Shown: one piece after another, positions 46,749-60,200 of the stretch | Layout: each line of letters starts with the position of its first letter | Numbering within the stretch: the stretch's first letter is position 1 | Assembly (NCBI RefSeq): GCF_964204645.1 | Contig: NC_134032.1 | Location: forward strand, 16,613,572 to 16,677,571 | Direction of reading: 5' to 3' | Length of the DNA stretch: 64,000 nucleotides | DNA from: Tubulanus polymorphus | Lineage: Eukaryota > Nemertea > Palaeonemertea > Tubulaniformes > Tubulanidae | Position numbers and translations under genes: made by a program | Notes under the pieces: model-generated | The model's database searches: none | What the model was told of the DNA's origin: nothing | The model's input: only the letters and a program-made list of their open reading frames with translations

Positions 46749-47790
46749 TATATCATTCGCAACCGAAACAGAATTGATTATATTTCCATTGCTAATGTTC
46801 GTCGTCGTCGGCGACCAGGCCATTCGTTATTCCGTATCGCCGAGTTGTCATGGTGATACGTTTCATGGTCCATTTCCTCGCGGGACTTTCAGGAATGTAG
46901 TTTCGATGATGATCGCGTAGTGTTACGTATATTGAATCATCTGTAACAGTTCTGCCTCAGTGAATATTGATACTGCTGTTGTTGTGGGGGTCACGTTATG
47001 GGCGCTATGAAGTACCCTCAAACTCCGTTCAGAAAACTCCACAACCACCGTTTACAATATTTCCATAGTTTTTTTAATCGTGGTACGTAGTTACCATGGT
47101 AATTGGCTGTTTGATTTATTTCTAGGGCTGATGTACTCTACGGTCTATCGAGTCCCTGGATTCTGTTGGAACCGAGGATATATTTTACAAATTTATCAAT
47201 TTGATAATCGAATTCGAAAAACAAACTTTTTTTTCATGCTTTTTGAAAGCTTTGTCTTAAACAGGGTAGGGCCAGTTATCTGGAAATCAGAGTATTTTCT
47301 TTTCTTGAAAAAAGTAATAATCATGAAATTATGTAAAAAAGCTAAGAATTAGGGATAAGTCAGGGAAAAATGTTGAGATTGCGCGGTATAAAATCAAACA
47401 GTTTCTGTCAATGTGTTATGTATTTGACTGTGTGAGTATATCAGATTCTTAGCAGATCAAGTCAGGGAAAACAATGTACATGTCAGGGAATAATCAGGGA
47501 TAAAGCGAGTCAAATATTAGAAGACGCCCCGTTGAAGCTGAATGGTTCAAATGAAATTTTTTTAAAGAATATTAGCTTTTTAAAAAATGTCTCTTTTTGA
47601 ATTTCGTTGCAGGTTTCCAATTGATCGGTGTGTAATGATTCAACAACCGGACACCAGTCTCTAGCGCGGCAACCAGTCCAAGATTGATCTATCAGACGGA
47701 TATAACGTATTTATTAATTTCTGTGGCTCCACGTTTCAAACCGCCAAAATTTCGTTCTCAAATTTCCGCGACAGTTTTCAAACGAAGACC

Positions 47791-48245
47791 ATGAACTATT
47801 TACGTCGGCGATTCAGCTCGTCCGATCTCCAGGGCGACTTGAAAGACGAAGAGGAGACGTCGATTTTGAGTTTCGCGACGAGGAAAGGTCCGTCGCCGAG
47901 CGCTCCGAGTTCTCCGTCTAAAAGTAGCGCCGCCGGCATTACTAGGGGACTATTTTCTTCAGCGACGGCACAAATACGTAGTAGTACGCAACCTGCTTAT
48001 AATAAAGATAGATGTAAATCATTATTGGTTATAGACGATCCACACACAGATTGGTGAGTACCCCCCTCCCCCCTTACCCCCCCAAATAGCTCACAGATTG
48101 TTGAGTCCCCCCTCCCCCCTTACCCTCTCCCTGTAGTTCACTGATCGGTAAGTAATCCCGCAGCAGCGGCGGCGGCGGCGGCGGCGGCGGCTGCTGCTGC
48201 GGCGGCGGCTGCTGCTGCTGCTGCGGCTGCTGCTGCTGCTGCTGC

Positions 48246-48290
<45 letters not shown>

Positions 48291-51200
48291 GGCTGCGGCT
48301 GCTGCTGCTGCTGCGGCTGCGGCTGCTGCTGCTGACGTTATCAGTTATCATAGTTGTGATGATCTTTATGTTGACTACTTATTCAAATGAAAACTTACAC
48401 TTAGTAAATTGTAAGTAATTGAATCAGAAATTGACAAATTGGGACTAAACAATATAGTAACGACTTGTGTGATAATATATAATCACATCGTTAACCTTGA
48501 AAGAATATCTTCAGCAATATCACTTTGCTGCAGTCAGGTGGAAGGGGACAGCAATAGAAATATTTTTGAATACAATCATTAAAATCCTCGGAATCTCAAA
48601 ATGAAATGAGAATCTCGAGTCTTATTAACCCAGATCATCTTGAAACGGTTGATATAGTAAATCAAGCACTATTCATTTTTATATTCACATCTGTTATTGT
48701 TATTATTCAATCTCACACAACGTCTCAAACTTCATACCGTAAATATTCACTCTATTCACTTCTCGCTATTAATTAATGATTTTCTGATGCAGATGAAAAA
48801 AGTTCTACAAATACAATGAAAACACACACGAGATATAGAGATATTGTCAGTCGTCACATATGTTCGAATATTAATTGCCTGTGTATGAGAACCTGATATA
48901 GATATAACTCATTACTCAGTCACCAGATACAGATACTTCAGTCTCATCTGATACTACAGTCAATCTCGTAAATAAATAATATCAGTTGACATCGCTTTAT
49001 AAAACGTGCACTTGAAATTACGTGTGTCTTTTATTGCGTCATCAAGTACAACCATTTTCAGGGTTGGAAAAACCTGGCTCCAGTTTTATAGACCGGGTAT
49101 CAAAGTTATCCCTAAGGGTAAATCCTTAACCTAGGCCAGGTTTTATAGACCGGGTATCAAAGTTATCCCTAGGGGTAAATCCTTAACCTAGGCCAGGTTT
49201 TATAGACCGGGTATCAAAGTTACTCTTAGGGGTAAATCCTCAACCTGGCTCCAGTTTTATAGACCGGGTATCAAAGTTATCCCTAGGGGTAAATCCTTAA
49301 CCTGGCTCCAGTTTTATAGACCGGGTATCAAAGTTATCCCTAGGGGTAAATCCTTAACCTGGGCCAGGTTTTATAGACTGGGTATCAAAGTTACTCCTAG
49401 GGGTAAATCCTTAACCTAGGCCAGGTTTTATAGACTGGGTATCACAGTTACCCCTAGGAGTAAATCCTTAACCTGGGCCAGGTTTTAAAGATTGGGTATC
49501 AAAGTTATCCTTAGTGGTAAATCCTCAAACCAGGCCCGGTTTTGTAGACTGGGTATCAAAGTTATTCCTAGGCGTAAATCCTTAACCTGGGCCCTGTTTT
49601 ATAGACCAGGTATCAAAGTTATCCCTAGGGGTAAATCCTTAACCTAGGCCAGGTTTTATAGACTGGGTATCAAAGTTACTCCTAGGGGTAAATCCTTAAC
49701 CTGGGGGACATCTACCACAATGAGAAACTATGATCCAGTTCCGCAGCTGTGAGTTAGAAATTTGAAACTGCGGCGAACGTGGTTCAGGTGATGAATCTGC
49801 AGCCTGCAATCTCCATCATCCGGACTTGAAAATTACTCTTGTGTCACTGAAGCCGAGCGCGAGAGCAATGATCAAAAAACACTAAGCTCCGTTACAAATC
49901 CATTTGATCTGATACAAATTTGATTGAGTCGAGTCTAGAGACTGAATTCAAACTGTAATCATTAGTTACACGACTGAACCAAGTCAACCACCACTGAACA
50001 TAGCACTGAATTAGTGTAATACTGAACATAGCACTGAGTGTGCAGGGAACTGAAATATCCATATCAGTTTGAAACCTTTATAGATACATTTCAATGAAAG
50101 TAGAAATAGATTTTGTTTCAATAAGAGGGTTTTTTTAGAACCCTCTTGGCCAGTTCCACGTCACGGTGGATTTTCTCTCGTGAGATGAAATGACCTATCC
50201 TGTATATCCTGCAAACAAAACTAACTGGAACCAGTTGCTTACACATCAGTTAACTGGATAAAAATACCATAGTTGTAGTGAATTTATTTGGCCAAGTATG
50301 TCAAGTTGTCAATGAAAAAAGAACGACCACTTTTTGAGTTTGAATGGTTTATTTCCAATTGAATTTACTAAACGCAAGTCATCACAACTTCAGCAGCAAG
50401 TTTAACTGGGTGACGCTGAAATCATTAAGCTTGTCCAAAATTTGTGTTGTTTCTAGTTTTTGTCTCGAGTCTTTTCACCTTTTGATACTGAGTTTTCGTC
50501 GGCCTCAGGAGAACTGCGAAAACAACCGACTTATCTTAGGATAATCCCAGGGTCCACCAGTGAACTGCTGTCAGATCAGCTTTACTGAAACTAGATGCAA
50601 GGTTTCAGGATTCTATCCGAGTCCCTCAAGAGGAAATCCTTGATTCTCTGAGAAACCAGACATCAGTCGAAGCGTCACGTGATCAATGATCAATATTTTA
50701 TTACTCTTAACAATCGGTTCGGTTACGCGTCTCCGAAGCAGTTGCTATAGCAACGTAGATGCGTAGTGGATTGTGCACTTTGAAGTGTTTGCGATAGATA
50801 GAAAGTTTATTAGCCTTGATTTAATGAACGCTTGAATTATTGATTGAATTATGTTCCGTGTTCAGTTCATGATTTGTTTTGAATTTGTAGTAATTTCGAG
50901 AAAAAAAATTCAGGACAACTTAAAACCACGTTAATTCTATAGTCAGTGAGATATCACTATCTTACTGATACAGATATCACAATCTCACAATCACTATTCT
51001 AACTCTAGCTCACAATCACTATTTTAACTCTAGCTCAGGGAAGTATCGCTATCTTACAGATACAGATATGAGTAGTTGTGTATGTTAATGCTATTCATAC
51101 CTCATAAAACCAATGAATTGGTCCCGTCTGATGCCTTTTAGTCATTTGTAATAAACTCTGATTTTTATGTTTTATGTGTACAGTATGAAGCTAACTGCGG

Positions 51201-54200
51201 CAGGTAAGATAACGACTGGTTATTGCCGCGGCTCCGTCGTTTTATAGACCGTGTTGACTTTCATTGGCTAATAAATACCCGTATCATAATAACACCAAAC
51301 AATGTATTATTGTCGCTATAACGATATCGGGAATATTTCTAGCGTTGATTGTTTGAAAAATTATCGACAACATGACATTCTCCAAGATTCAGTTCCACAG
51401 TTCTGAGGTTCCACAGTTCACCACAGTTCTTTCTCCAGTTCCACAGTTCTGCAGTTCACCAGTTCCACAGTTCACCAGTTCCACAGTTCTTTCTCTAGTT
51501 CCACAGTTCACGAGTTCTTCCTGCAGTTCCACAATTCTGCAGTTTTTGGGTTTGATAGAGTTGAACCAGTTTCAATAAGTCGCTGCCTTATGAATAAATC
51601 TGAACCGAGGGCTTCAGCATTAGATTCAATCGTCATTTTGTGTTTAATTACCAAACCCTGGAGTCAACTGAAAAACTGGATCCACGATCCACTTGCATCC
51701 ACAGTACTCTGTTAGCAATTAGTTTTTAGAGTTAAATTAGTTAATTATAATGTTTCGACCGTGGGCCATTCAGTTTCACGAAAATCTCCTAAATCAGTTT
51801 AAGATGACTGGAATTAATGGAGAGATTAGCTCGGTTTAAGAGTTACACATTATTGTGACTTCAAATCAAAAAACTGGGAAACCGTGAAACCGGGTAACCT
51901 GGGAACCTGGAGATTGTTGTCCTTCAGGTAAATCTATCTCGTGATAAGTCTAATGAAAGTTGAATGAAGCTGACAATACTGTACGCTCTGTTATAATGTA
52001 AAGCCTCTCAGCGATCGGACCCTAGATGACGGATTACTACGTGACGTGTCACATTTCACGCTATTATTCAGTGCTGTCTGCATCGACAAACTGCTGCAGC
52101 AACAGTTTTAACAAACGAAACAGTTACTGATCAAATTTTGAATATGAAGTGACACAATAATAACGTGTATTTAGGATATGATGAAATATCTTTTGGTTTC
52201 CGCCAATGAAAAATCAGTTATTCAAAGAAAAAACTGATGATTCAAAATGTCTGATCCTAGTAAGACTTGGATTAGAATCCTAAATGGCACATTGAAGTGA
52301 TGGCTGATCAAAATCTAATTTGAACTGTAGCGCACTAGTTGGTATAAGAGAGACATAATCCAGTAGTTCTTACTACTTTGAAAGGGGGAAACTTGTTAGG
52401 ATTCAACTGGTTTCAAAATACCTAAGTCACCATGTAGTTTAACACAGTCAGTCGCACCCATAAAAGATTAAATATTTTGCCCATAAATAGCCAATCATGC
52501 ACGGTTAGTGTTTAAGGCGTATTTGAAGTGTTTTGTAAGATTGGTAGGGGACACTCTGAGGAAGCTGAAGAAGGCCATTGGATCATAGATATTCCTGTTA
52601 CTAACTACTTATCCATTGTGGCACATTGCTGTGCGCTGCCACGTAGTAAGAGGGAGAGAGAGAGAGAGGGAGAGAGAGAGTGTGATGTAGTGTCATTATT
52701 TGTATTCTAATCAGTAGGAGACAAAATATCCGAGTGGAAAATCTATCAGTTACTCATGGGTCTAATTTCCGAACTACTTGATGTATCGATTCACCCAGAG
52801 ATGCTCTCATAGCTACTGCTACAATAGCTGCTGCTGCTGCTGATGTAGCTGGTGCTGGTGCTGTGGCTGGTGCTGGTGCTGTGGCTGCTGCTGCTGCTGC
52901 TTGTGCTGGTTACGGTGCTGGTGCTAGCACTGCTGCTGGTGATGCTACTTGGTACCCAGGCACTCATGGAGAGCGTGACACCAGCTACTACTGACTAACA
53001 GTCATTTCAATCCCACTAGTAAAATATATCTAACTCCCGGCAAAAAACAGTATCAGTATTGAGAGGTTGTTGAAATGTTGATAGGTTCCTGGGTCCTCGG
53101 TTGTGATATCTGTTTTGGTTTTCTAAGAATCTAAAAGGATCATCGTTATTGTGCTCTGGGAGGTTTCTAGAAATTAAATTCCATAGAACATTCTGATCTT
53201 CCAATTAGAATTCTATAAAGATTCCAAAAGGCCTGGTTTTTTGGTGTCAGATATATAATGGAATATTTCATGTACAGCTGCCCTCTAGGTGTACCCCCAC
53301 TGCACCAAGAATTCCCTCTAGGTGTACCCCCACTGCACCAAGTATTCCCTCTAGGGGTACCCCCACTGTGACAAGTACATTACACTAGTAAGGTACTTTA
53401 AAGTCTGGTATATGTCTCTAAATCTTATCATTTCCTTTTTTCAGGTCAAAATATTTCAGAGGTCGAAAAATATTTGGTGATTGGGACATAAGAGTGGAAC
53501 AGGTAGGTTAGTAACCACGGAAACACATGCTATAACCATGGCGATGATTTGAAAATATGTAATAGCGGTAACGATTGTTGTAGAAATGAGATACGAACGT
53601 GAAACTTTATTTTTGTATCGAGGCAAAGGAGTCGTGTTCATGGAATATATGAATGTTTTAGTAGAGATGAGGTGGGGTTAGTCTATTACAATAAATCTGT
53701 CGACAAAACATTGAGAATATTATCCCTTGGGAAATGTATTTGTTATTAGATGATGAAAAATTGCCTTCTGTTTTATGATGTTTTCATATTAATTTTACCC
53801 TGCGGATATCATTTCAAATACTCCTTAAAAATGATTATCTAAAATCAATGATTTTTGGTTTACCTTTGTCAGCGATATGAAGTTGGCATTGAGCCAATTC
53901 ATGTAAAATCGCGGTACGTTTTTTTATGTGAGCATTTGTTTCATTGGTTCTCGGTTTAAACGACGTATAATCGATGCGATTGAAGACATGGCGAACCTCC
54001 GTCGATGACATGGTCAACTTTGTTAAAATTCTACGAAAAACTGTTTTTGGCGGGAAAATTCTTAGCTCTCGCGTATAAAATTGCAATGACCTCGATTGGG
54101 GGGCGTTGTCTCTACGAGCGAATGTGATTGGCTGTTTTTGGGATATACGGGGATTCCGGCGCTACTAAAATAATTATGGGAAAGCCGGAATGGCGAACGT

Positions 54201-57200
54201 TTCATTGGACTAGGTGCCGTATACATGCAAATTTCAAATGCTCATTGCTGATGAGAATGTAATTATTATCCACCATAGGTAATGTTTCATTTTAATACCC
54301 GGAGATTGATTTGATTGACACTGAAGTACAAGCGAACATTCACTTACACAAGGCCTCCACGTGCGCGCGGAGTGCTATAGACTGTTGCATACACAAACAG
54401 ACGCTCGTACAGTATACACTACTATAGTGATACTGTAAACGCTGCTTGCTGGCGCGTCTGACATTTCATCAACAGAAGATGAGCGCTATGTTTTCTGTTT
54501 GATATAATTTATAATAAATTGTAATTTCTTGTGACCTGAAAATATTAAGCAGAAAACTACAAGTATAGGTCGAGGTCTGAATATTGTAGTAGTAAATTCC
54601 AGGATTTAAAACGATCTAATACGCCAATTTCTTACTGCGCCGGTTTAGATTCCGCGGCCATACATTGCAAGAGGTTTCCAAGACTAAATATTCAGCCACC
54701 CTCTGATATGTGACACCATGTGAATTTTGTTTGAATATTTTTTCATATTTTGAAAAATATTTCTTTGAACATATAAAATAGTTTCCGTGCCGCGCCTACC
54801 TGTACCCTACGAAATGTATCTTTTTGGTCTTATTTGACAACAAAATAATTCTTTGAGAAAGATGAAATACAACATAGAACTTTGAAGTCACGAATTAAAA
54901 AGATTTTTCAAGCAATGCCATTACCCCAAACAACCTCTAGCTTTCAAGGTAAACCACACTTTGCCCATGGGCAATTTATTATCATATGTTATTGATTTTT
55001 TTATAGATTTTTGTCATTTAACTTGAATGTAAAAAGACCCGAGACTTAAAGCGTGTTTTACAAACAATTCCTTTTAGGTTTTAGTGATTTAGATAAAAAC
55101 TATCGTTAATCATTAAGTGAGGATGTTTTGTTTCTTGAATATTTCAGGCTGAATTTAAAGAAATTAATCTAGCTGCTTACTCAGATTCAGGGACCATGGT
55201 AGACATACAAGTCAACAGAAATGGTACTAAAGTAGTCAGGTATGTAAATCAAACCCCCTTCCCCCCCCCTTCCGGATGTTGACTCCCTCAATAGGAACAG
55301 ATACACTGGCTGATTGTGTCCACTGGTTTAGGTACCAGTTGCTCAAAATTTGGTTCATGTTGCTTAGCCTTAGGTGGACAGAGGATAACAGATTATACAA
55401 AACCCGAATCTAAGAATAATCACAGCCTGAAATGTTTCCTCGAGGCAAAAATGATTTATTCAATATTTCGACTGTATCCTAATAGTTACCTTCAGGAATT
55501 CTGGCTCAAGTTGCGCAGTCATTAGATACTGTAAACTCCTACACTTATGATTAAAACAGTCCAGAATGTTTCCTTGAGCTAATGGTTTTTTTGACATTAT
55601 GAACATATCCTTATAGCAAGATGACTATTACGATAAAGGCGTCAAATAGATATTAGTAGTTCAAGGAAAAGTTTTAGACACTTTTCATCTTAGTATAGGA
55701 TTTTGTATTATGTTTAAAGAGTGTTTCATCCTGATGGTTATACAGGTTTATACAGATTGTCATCTATGTAGGTAAAGGACTGATTGGTTTCTAGCTGTGG
55801 TCTAGATTCTGAGATATAGACTGTGGGGGTTCTGACTGCGACAGTCGGAGAAAGAATAATGTGTTTCCTGTATTAACGCGTGTCAATTAGTTTTATTACC
55901 TGCGCACGTTGGGGGTGGGATACAGAAATATCTTCAGTTGCAGCCACAGCCGTGTGCGTGGAGCGAGAGAGTGAGTGTGATATCAATCGATAGATCAATC
56001 AATATATCTGAGAGAATACAATGAAATATCACCACACACACATATATATATATATAAATCAATGATATCAACTCAATTCTCGAATATATCCAGCACTAAT
56101 TGAATATCGAGTCAATTCAGAGAATTCTCAACGGAGACATTTTGAATATATTCCACATAAATGATTTCTTATATTTCATCTATTGTATAAACACTGCTGC
56201 TTCAGAAATGGCTGTAGAAGTTGGATATGGTAAAAATAAATTGATTCAATTCGGTCTCTAAAATCTTCAACTGAGTTTAGAAATGGGGTTAAATATAACT
56301 GTAGAACACTAGACAACAGGGGGTTGGTTTCACAATCTAAAGAAACATGACCCAAATCGTAACTGAAAACTGTGGAACCGGGTTCTGGGTTCCACAGATT
56401 CATTTCTTTCATTCGTTAATTCCAGTTGTTTTTTTTTCTTGTGAATATTTTCAGGTCGTTTAAGCCTGATTTAGTATTAATTCGTCAACATGTCCGAGAC
56501 GCCAACGAGGACTGGAGAAATATCATTTTAGGATTAAAATATGGAGGAATTCCTAGCGTTAATTCTCTACATTCCATGTATCAATTTCTAGATAAACCCT
56601 GGGTGGTAAGTATTTCACTTTTACAACTAGAAACAAAAATATTTTGAATATCGGATTTGAGTAGAAAAAGTGTTTGCAGTTCCACTTCACTTGCATGTGG
56701 ACCTGCACCAGTTCCAGACTCACAACTGTGGAACTGGGTCCAGAGTTCAGAGTTAACTCTAACTCGCAACAGTGGAACTGGATCCTGGATCCAGTTCCAC
56801 AGTCGTGAGTTAGAGTTAACTCTGAGTTAAAGTTAGTTCATTTTCGATGTTTTAACCCAGGGTCAAATCTTAACTCAGAACTGTGGAACTGGGCCCTGGA
56901 GTCAAAATCAATCAAGAACTGTAAAACTGAGTTAAAAAATATTCTGTTTTTCTGATAATATCTTCCCGTGCTACATGGCTGTCGGGATATTGGATTCACC
57001 TCGAGTAGAAGAAAACCGGCAGTGACACTTAACTCTCACGTCGACCTGGAACAGCTTAGAATTATTGAGCTCGAACGATTTAGTCTTAGCTGGCTGGTGA
57101 AGGTGCTGGTTGCTGGAGGTGCTGGCTGATGAAGAGATTGCTATTGACTGCTGGCTGATGAAGGTGCTGGCTGATGAGGGTGCTGGCTGATGAAGGTGCT

Positions 57201-60200
57201 GGCTGGTGGAGGTGCTGGTTGCTGGAGGTGCTGGCTGAGGAAGAGATTGCTATTGACTGCTGGCTGATGAAGGTGCTGGCTGATGAGGGTGCTGGCTGGT
57301 GAAGGTGCTGGCTGGTGGAGGTGCTGGTTGCTGGAGGTGCTGGCTGATGAAGAGATTGCTATTGACTGCTGATGAGGGTGCTGGCTGATGAAGGGCTGGT
57401 GGTGCTTGCTGATGTAGTTGCGATGTTGCTGGCTGATGAAGGTGCTGGCTGATGTAGGGATTGTTGCTATTGACTGCTGGCTGATGAAGGCACTGGCTGA
57501 TGAAGAGATTGCTATTGACTGCTGGCTGATGAAGGGCTGGTGGTGCTGGCTGGTGAAGGGGTTGGCTGATGACGTTGCTAGCTGATGAAGAGATTGCTAT
57601 TGACTGCTGGCTGATGAAGGGCTGGTGGTGCTGGCTGGTGGAGGTGCTGGCTGGTGGTGCTGGCTGATGAAGGGCTGGTGGAGGTGCTGGCTGATGGTGC
57701 TGGCTGGTGAAGGTGCTGGCTGATGGTGCTGGCTGATGAAGGGCTGGTGGTGCTGGCTGGTGAAGGTGCTGGCTGATGGTGCTGGCTTGTGGTGCTGGCT
57801 GATGAAGGGCTGGAGGTGCTGGCTGGTGAAGGGGTTGGCTGATGACGTTGCTAGCTGATGAAGAGATTGCTATTGACTGCTGGCTGATGAAGGGCTGGTT
57901 GTGCTGGCTGGTGGAGGTGCTGGCTGGTGAAGGGGTTGGCTGATGACGTTGCTAGCTGATGAAGGGATTGCTATTGACTGCTGGCTGATGAAGGGCTGGT
58001 GGTGCTGGCTGGTGGAGGTGCTGGCTGATGAAGGGCTGGTGGAGGTGCTGGCTGGTGGAGGTGCTGGCTGATGGTGCTGGCTGGTGGTGCTGGCTGATGA
58101 AGGCACTGGCTGATGAAGGGATTGCTATTGACTGCTGGCTGTGTGTGAATCAGGAGTGTTAATATAGATCGGGGATTTAAGTCACTTTCATCTGCTCTCC
58201 ACTCGGTTCTCTCGGCTCGGTTCTCTCGGCTCGGCTCTCTTCGCTCGGCGCGAGTCTCAATATCTAATTACCCGGAAGCGACGTACAAGAATTTGTATCT
58301 GATAACGGTGTAAAGCTTCACGCAGGAGTCAATATGGCTTCCATTGTCTACATCAGTACAGTGACCTTCAGTGGAGGAATCTTGTGAAAAATGAGGTAAT
58401 TAGAGTATCCCACGCGGTTCCACAGTTAAGAGTCAATTAAAATGAAAAGATTTTTCCCTTTGCCCCGTCTGAAACGTGAGACTAGTTACAGCTAGTAGAA
58501 TTACACATCAGTTCAATGTGTGTCTCTAGATTTAGGTATTCCTCCTCTTTCCATTATCTCTTTTTCCAGTTTTTAAAATTGCATCCTCCACCATTAATTA
58601 TTTGAAAAGTTTGAATTCATGAAACATTATTGTGGACTTCATGGGCTGCTTGCATTTACACTAACGCTATCGGAACTATATATCGAGCGCTCCCTTGGTC
58701 TAATATATATCATAGATATTTTGAAGCTTTTGCCTATATTCACACAGATCACAACCTTTGTGCTTGAAGACATTTCGATTTCTTTGATCTTATGGAGCTA
58801 TAATGAACTGATGCTGAACATATACATGGTCCAACATCTCGGAGAGATGTTTTGAAACTCGTCTTTGGTCACAGATCAAGTCTTTAGTGCTTAAAGAAGC
58901 TGTATATTCTTTGGTCGTTTATCATAGATGTCATGGAGCTTTAAGAAAATATTGCTGAGCACTTGCTCCAATAGGTCGCTGTTTTGAAACTGTAAGGAGC
59001 TGTTTTGAAGCTGTAAGGAGCTGTTTTGAAGCTGTAAGGAGCTGTTTTGAAGCTGTAAGGAGCTGTTTTGAAGCTGTAAGGAGCTGTTTTGAAGCTGTAA
59101 GGAGCTGTTTTGAAGCTGTAAGGAGCTGTTTTGAAGCTGTAAGGAGCTGTTTTGAAGCTGTAAGGAGCTGTTTTGAAGCTGTAAGGAGCTGTTTTGAAGC
59201 TGTAAGGAGCTGTTTTGAAGCTGTAAGGAGCTGTTTTGAAGCTGTAAAGAGCTGTTTTGAAGCTGTAAGGAGCTGTTTTGAAGCTGTAAGGAGCTGTTTT
59301 GAAGCTGTAAGGAGCTGTTTTGAAGCTGTAAGGAGCTGTTTTGAAGCTGTAAGGAGCTGTTTTGAAGCTGTAAGGAGCTGTTTTGAAGCTGTAAGGAGCT
59401 GTTTTGAAGCTGTAAGGAGCTGTTTTGAAGCTGTAAGGAGCTGTTTTGAAGCTGTAAGGAGCTGTTTTGAAGCTGTAAGGAGCTGTTTTGAAGCTGTAAG
59501 GAGCTGTTGCTGCCCGATCTCTGGGATCCATCTCTACTTCATTATGAGCGGTGGAGACTGATTTCTGAATGTATCGACATGTCGTCTCCTATAATAGAAT
59601 GTGTGTATAATCATGAGGATCATTAAGTAGGTTTTCGATGCTGATTAATATTCCCGTCCCGAAGAAGACGTTGATGTTCTCCCGATCTCGTTTGATGAAC
59701 TGTTGATGAAATTCCGTCGTCGTCGTGGTTATATCAAAAGATTCTGCTCAGTGTCTGTCAACTCGTCGTTGATTGTCTATTTCTTTATGAGACCCGACGA
59801 CTGATGTTCTTGTTACCAACATCTGTTTTTTGTACTCTTTGTGAAACTGGTTGTTTGATCGCCGAAACGGCCCTCATTCGTTCGGGGTTACCTGTCTCTG
59901 GTCTATACTTGTGGTTCCACGGTTATGTGGCTTTAATTTGACTCTGGATCCAGTTCCGCAGTTACGTAGGGGTTACCTGTCGCTGGTCTATACTTGTGGT
60001 TCCACGGTTATGTGGCTTTGATTTGACTCTGGATCCAGTTCCGCAGTTACGTAGGGGTTACCTGTCTCTGGTCTATACTTGTGGTTCCACAGTTACATAG
60101 GGGTTACCTGTCGCTGGTCTATACTTGTGGTTCCACGGTTATGTGGCTTTGATTTGACTCTGGATCCAGTTCCACAGTTACGTAGGAGTTACCTGTCTCT

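Noticed and set aside
48091-48351. Serine/arginine-rich minus-strand frame
   Set aside because: Translation of the CGG/CTG array next to synapsin exon 1; no start or splice support.
51184-51205. 20-nt micro-exon in synapsin intron 1
   Set aside because: Acceptor- and donor-like signals flank it, but 20 nt would shift the frame between synapsin exons 1 and 2, which already join perfectly.
53016-53204. 62-codon minus-strand frame as exon 2 of the nested gene
   Set aside because: The available acceptor (TTTCTAG) gives a phase that does not match the donor of the first exon, and the frame has no recognisable domain.
57090-58140. Tandem hammerhead ribozymes suggested by repeated CTGATGA
   Set aside because: CTGATGAAG recurs in the minisatellite, but no stem II or GAAA follows at the required distance.
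58941-59531. 196-codon minus-strand frame of TAPYSFK repeats
   Set aside because: A 21-bp tandem repeat read in a stop-free frame, inside a synapsin intron; nothing supports expression.
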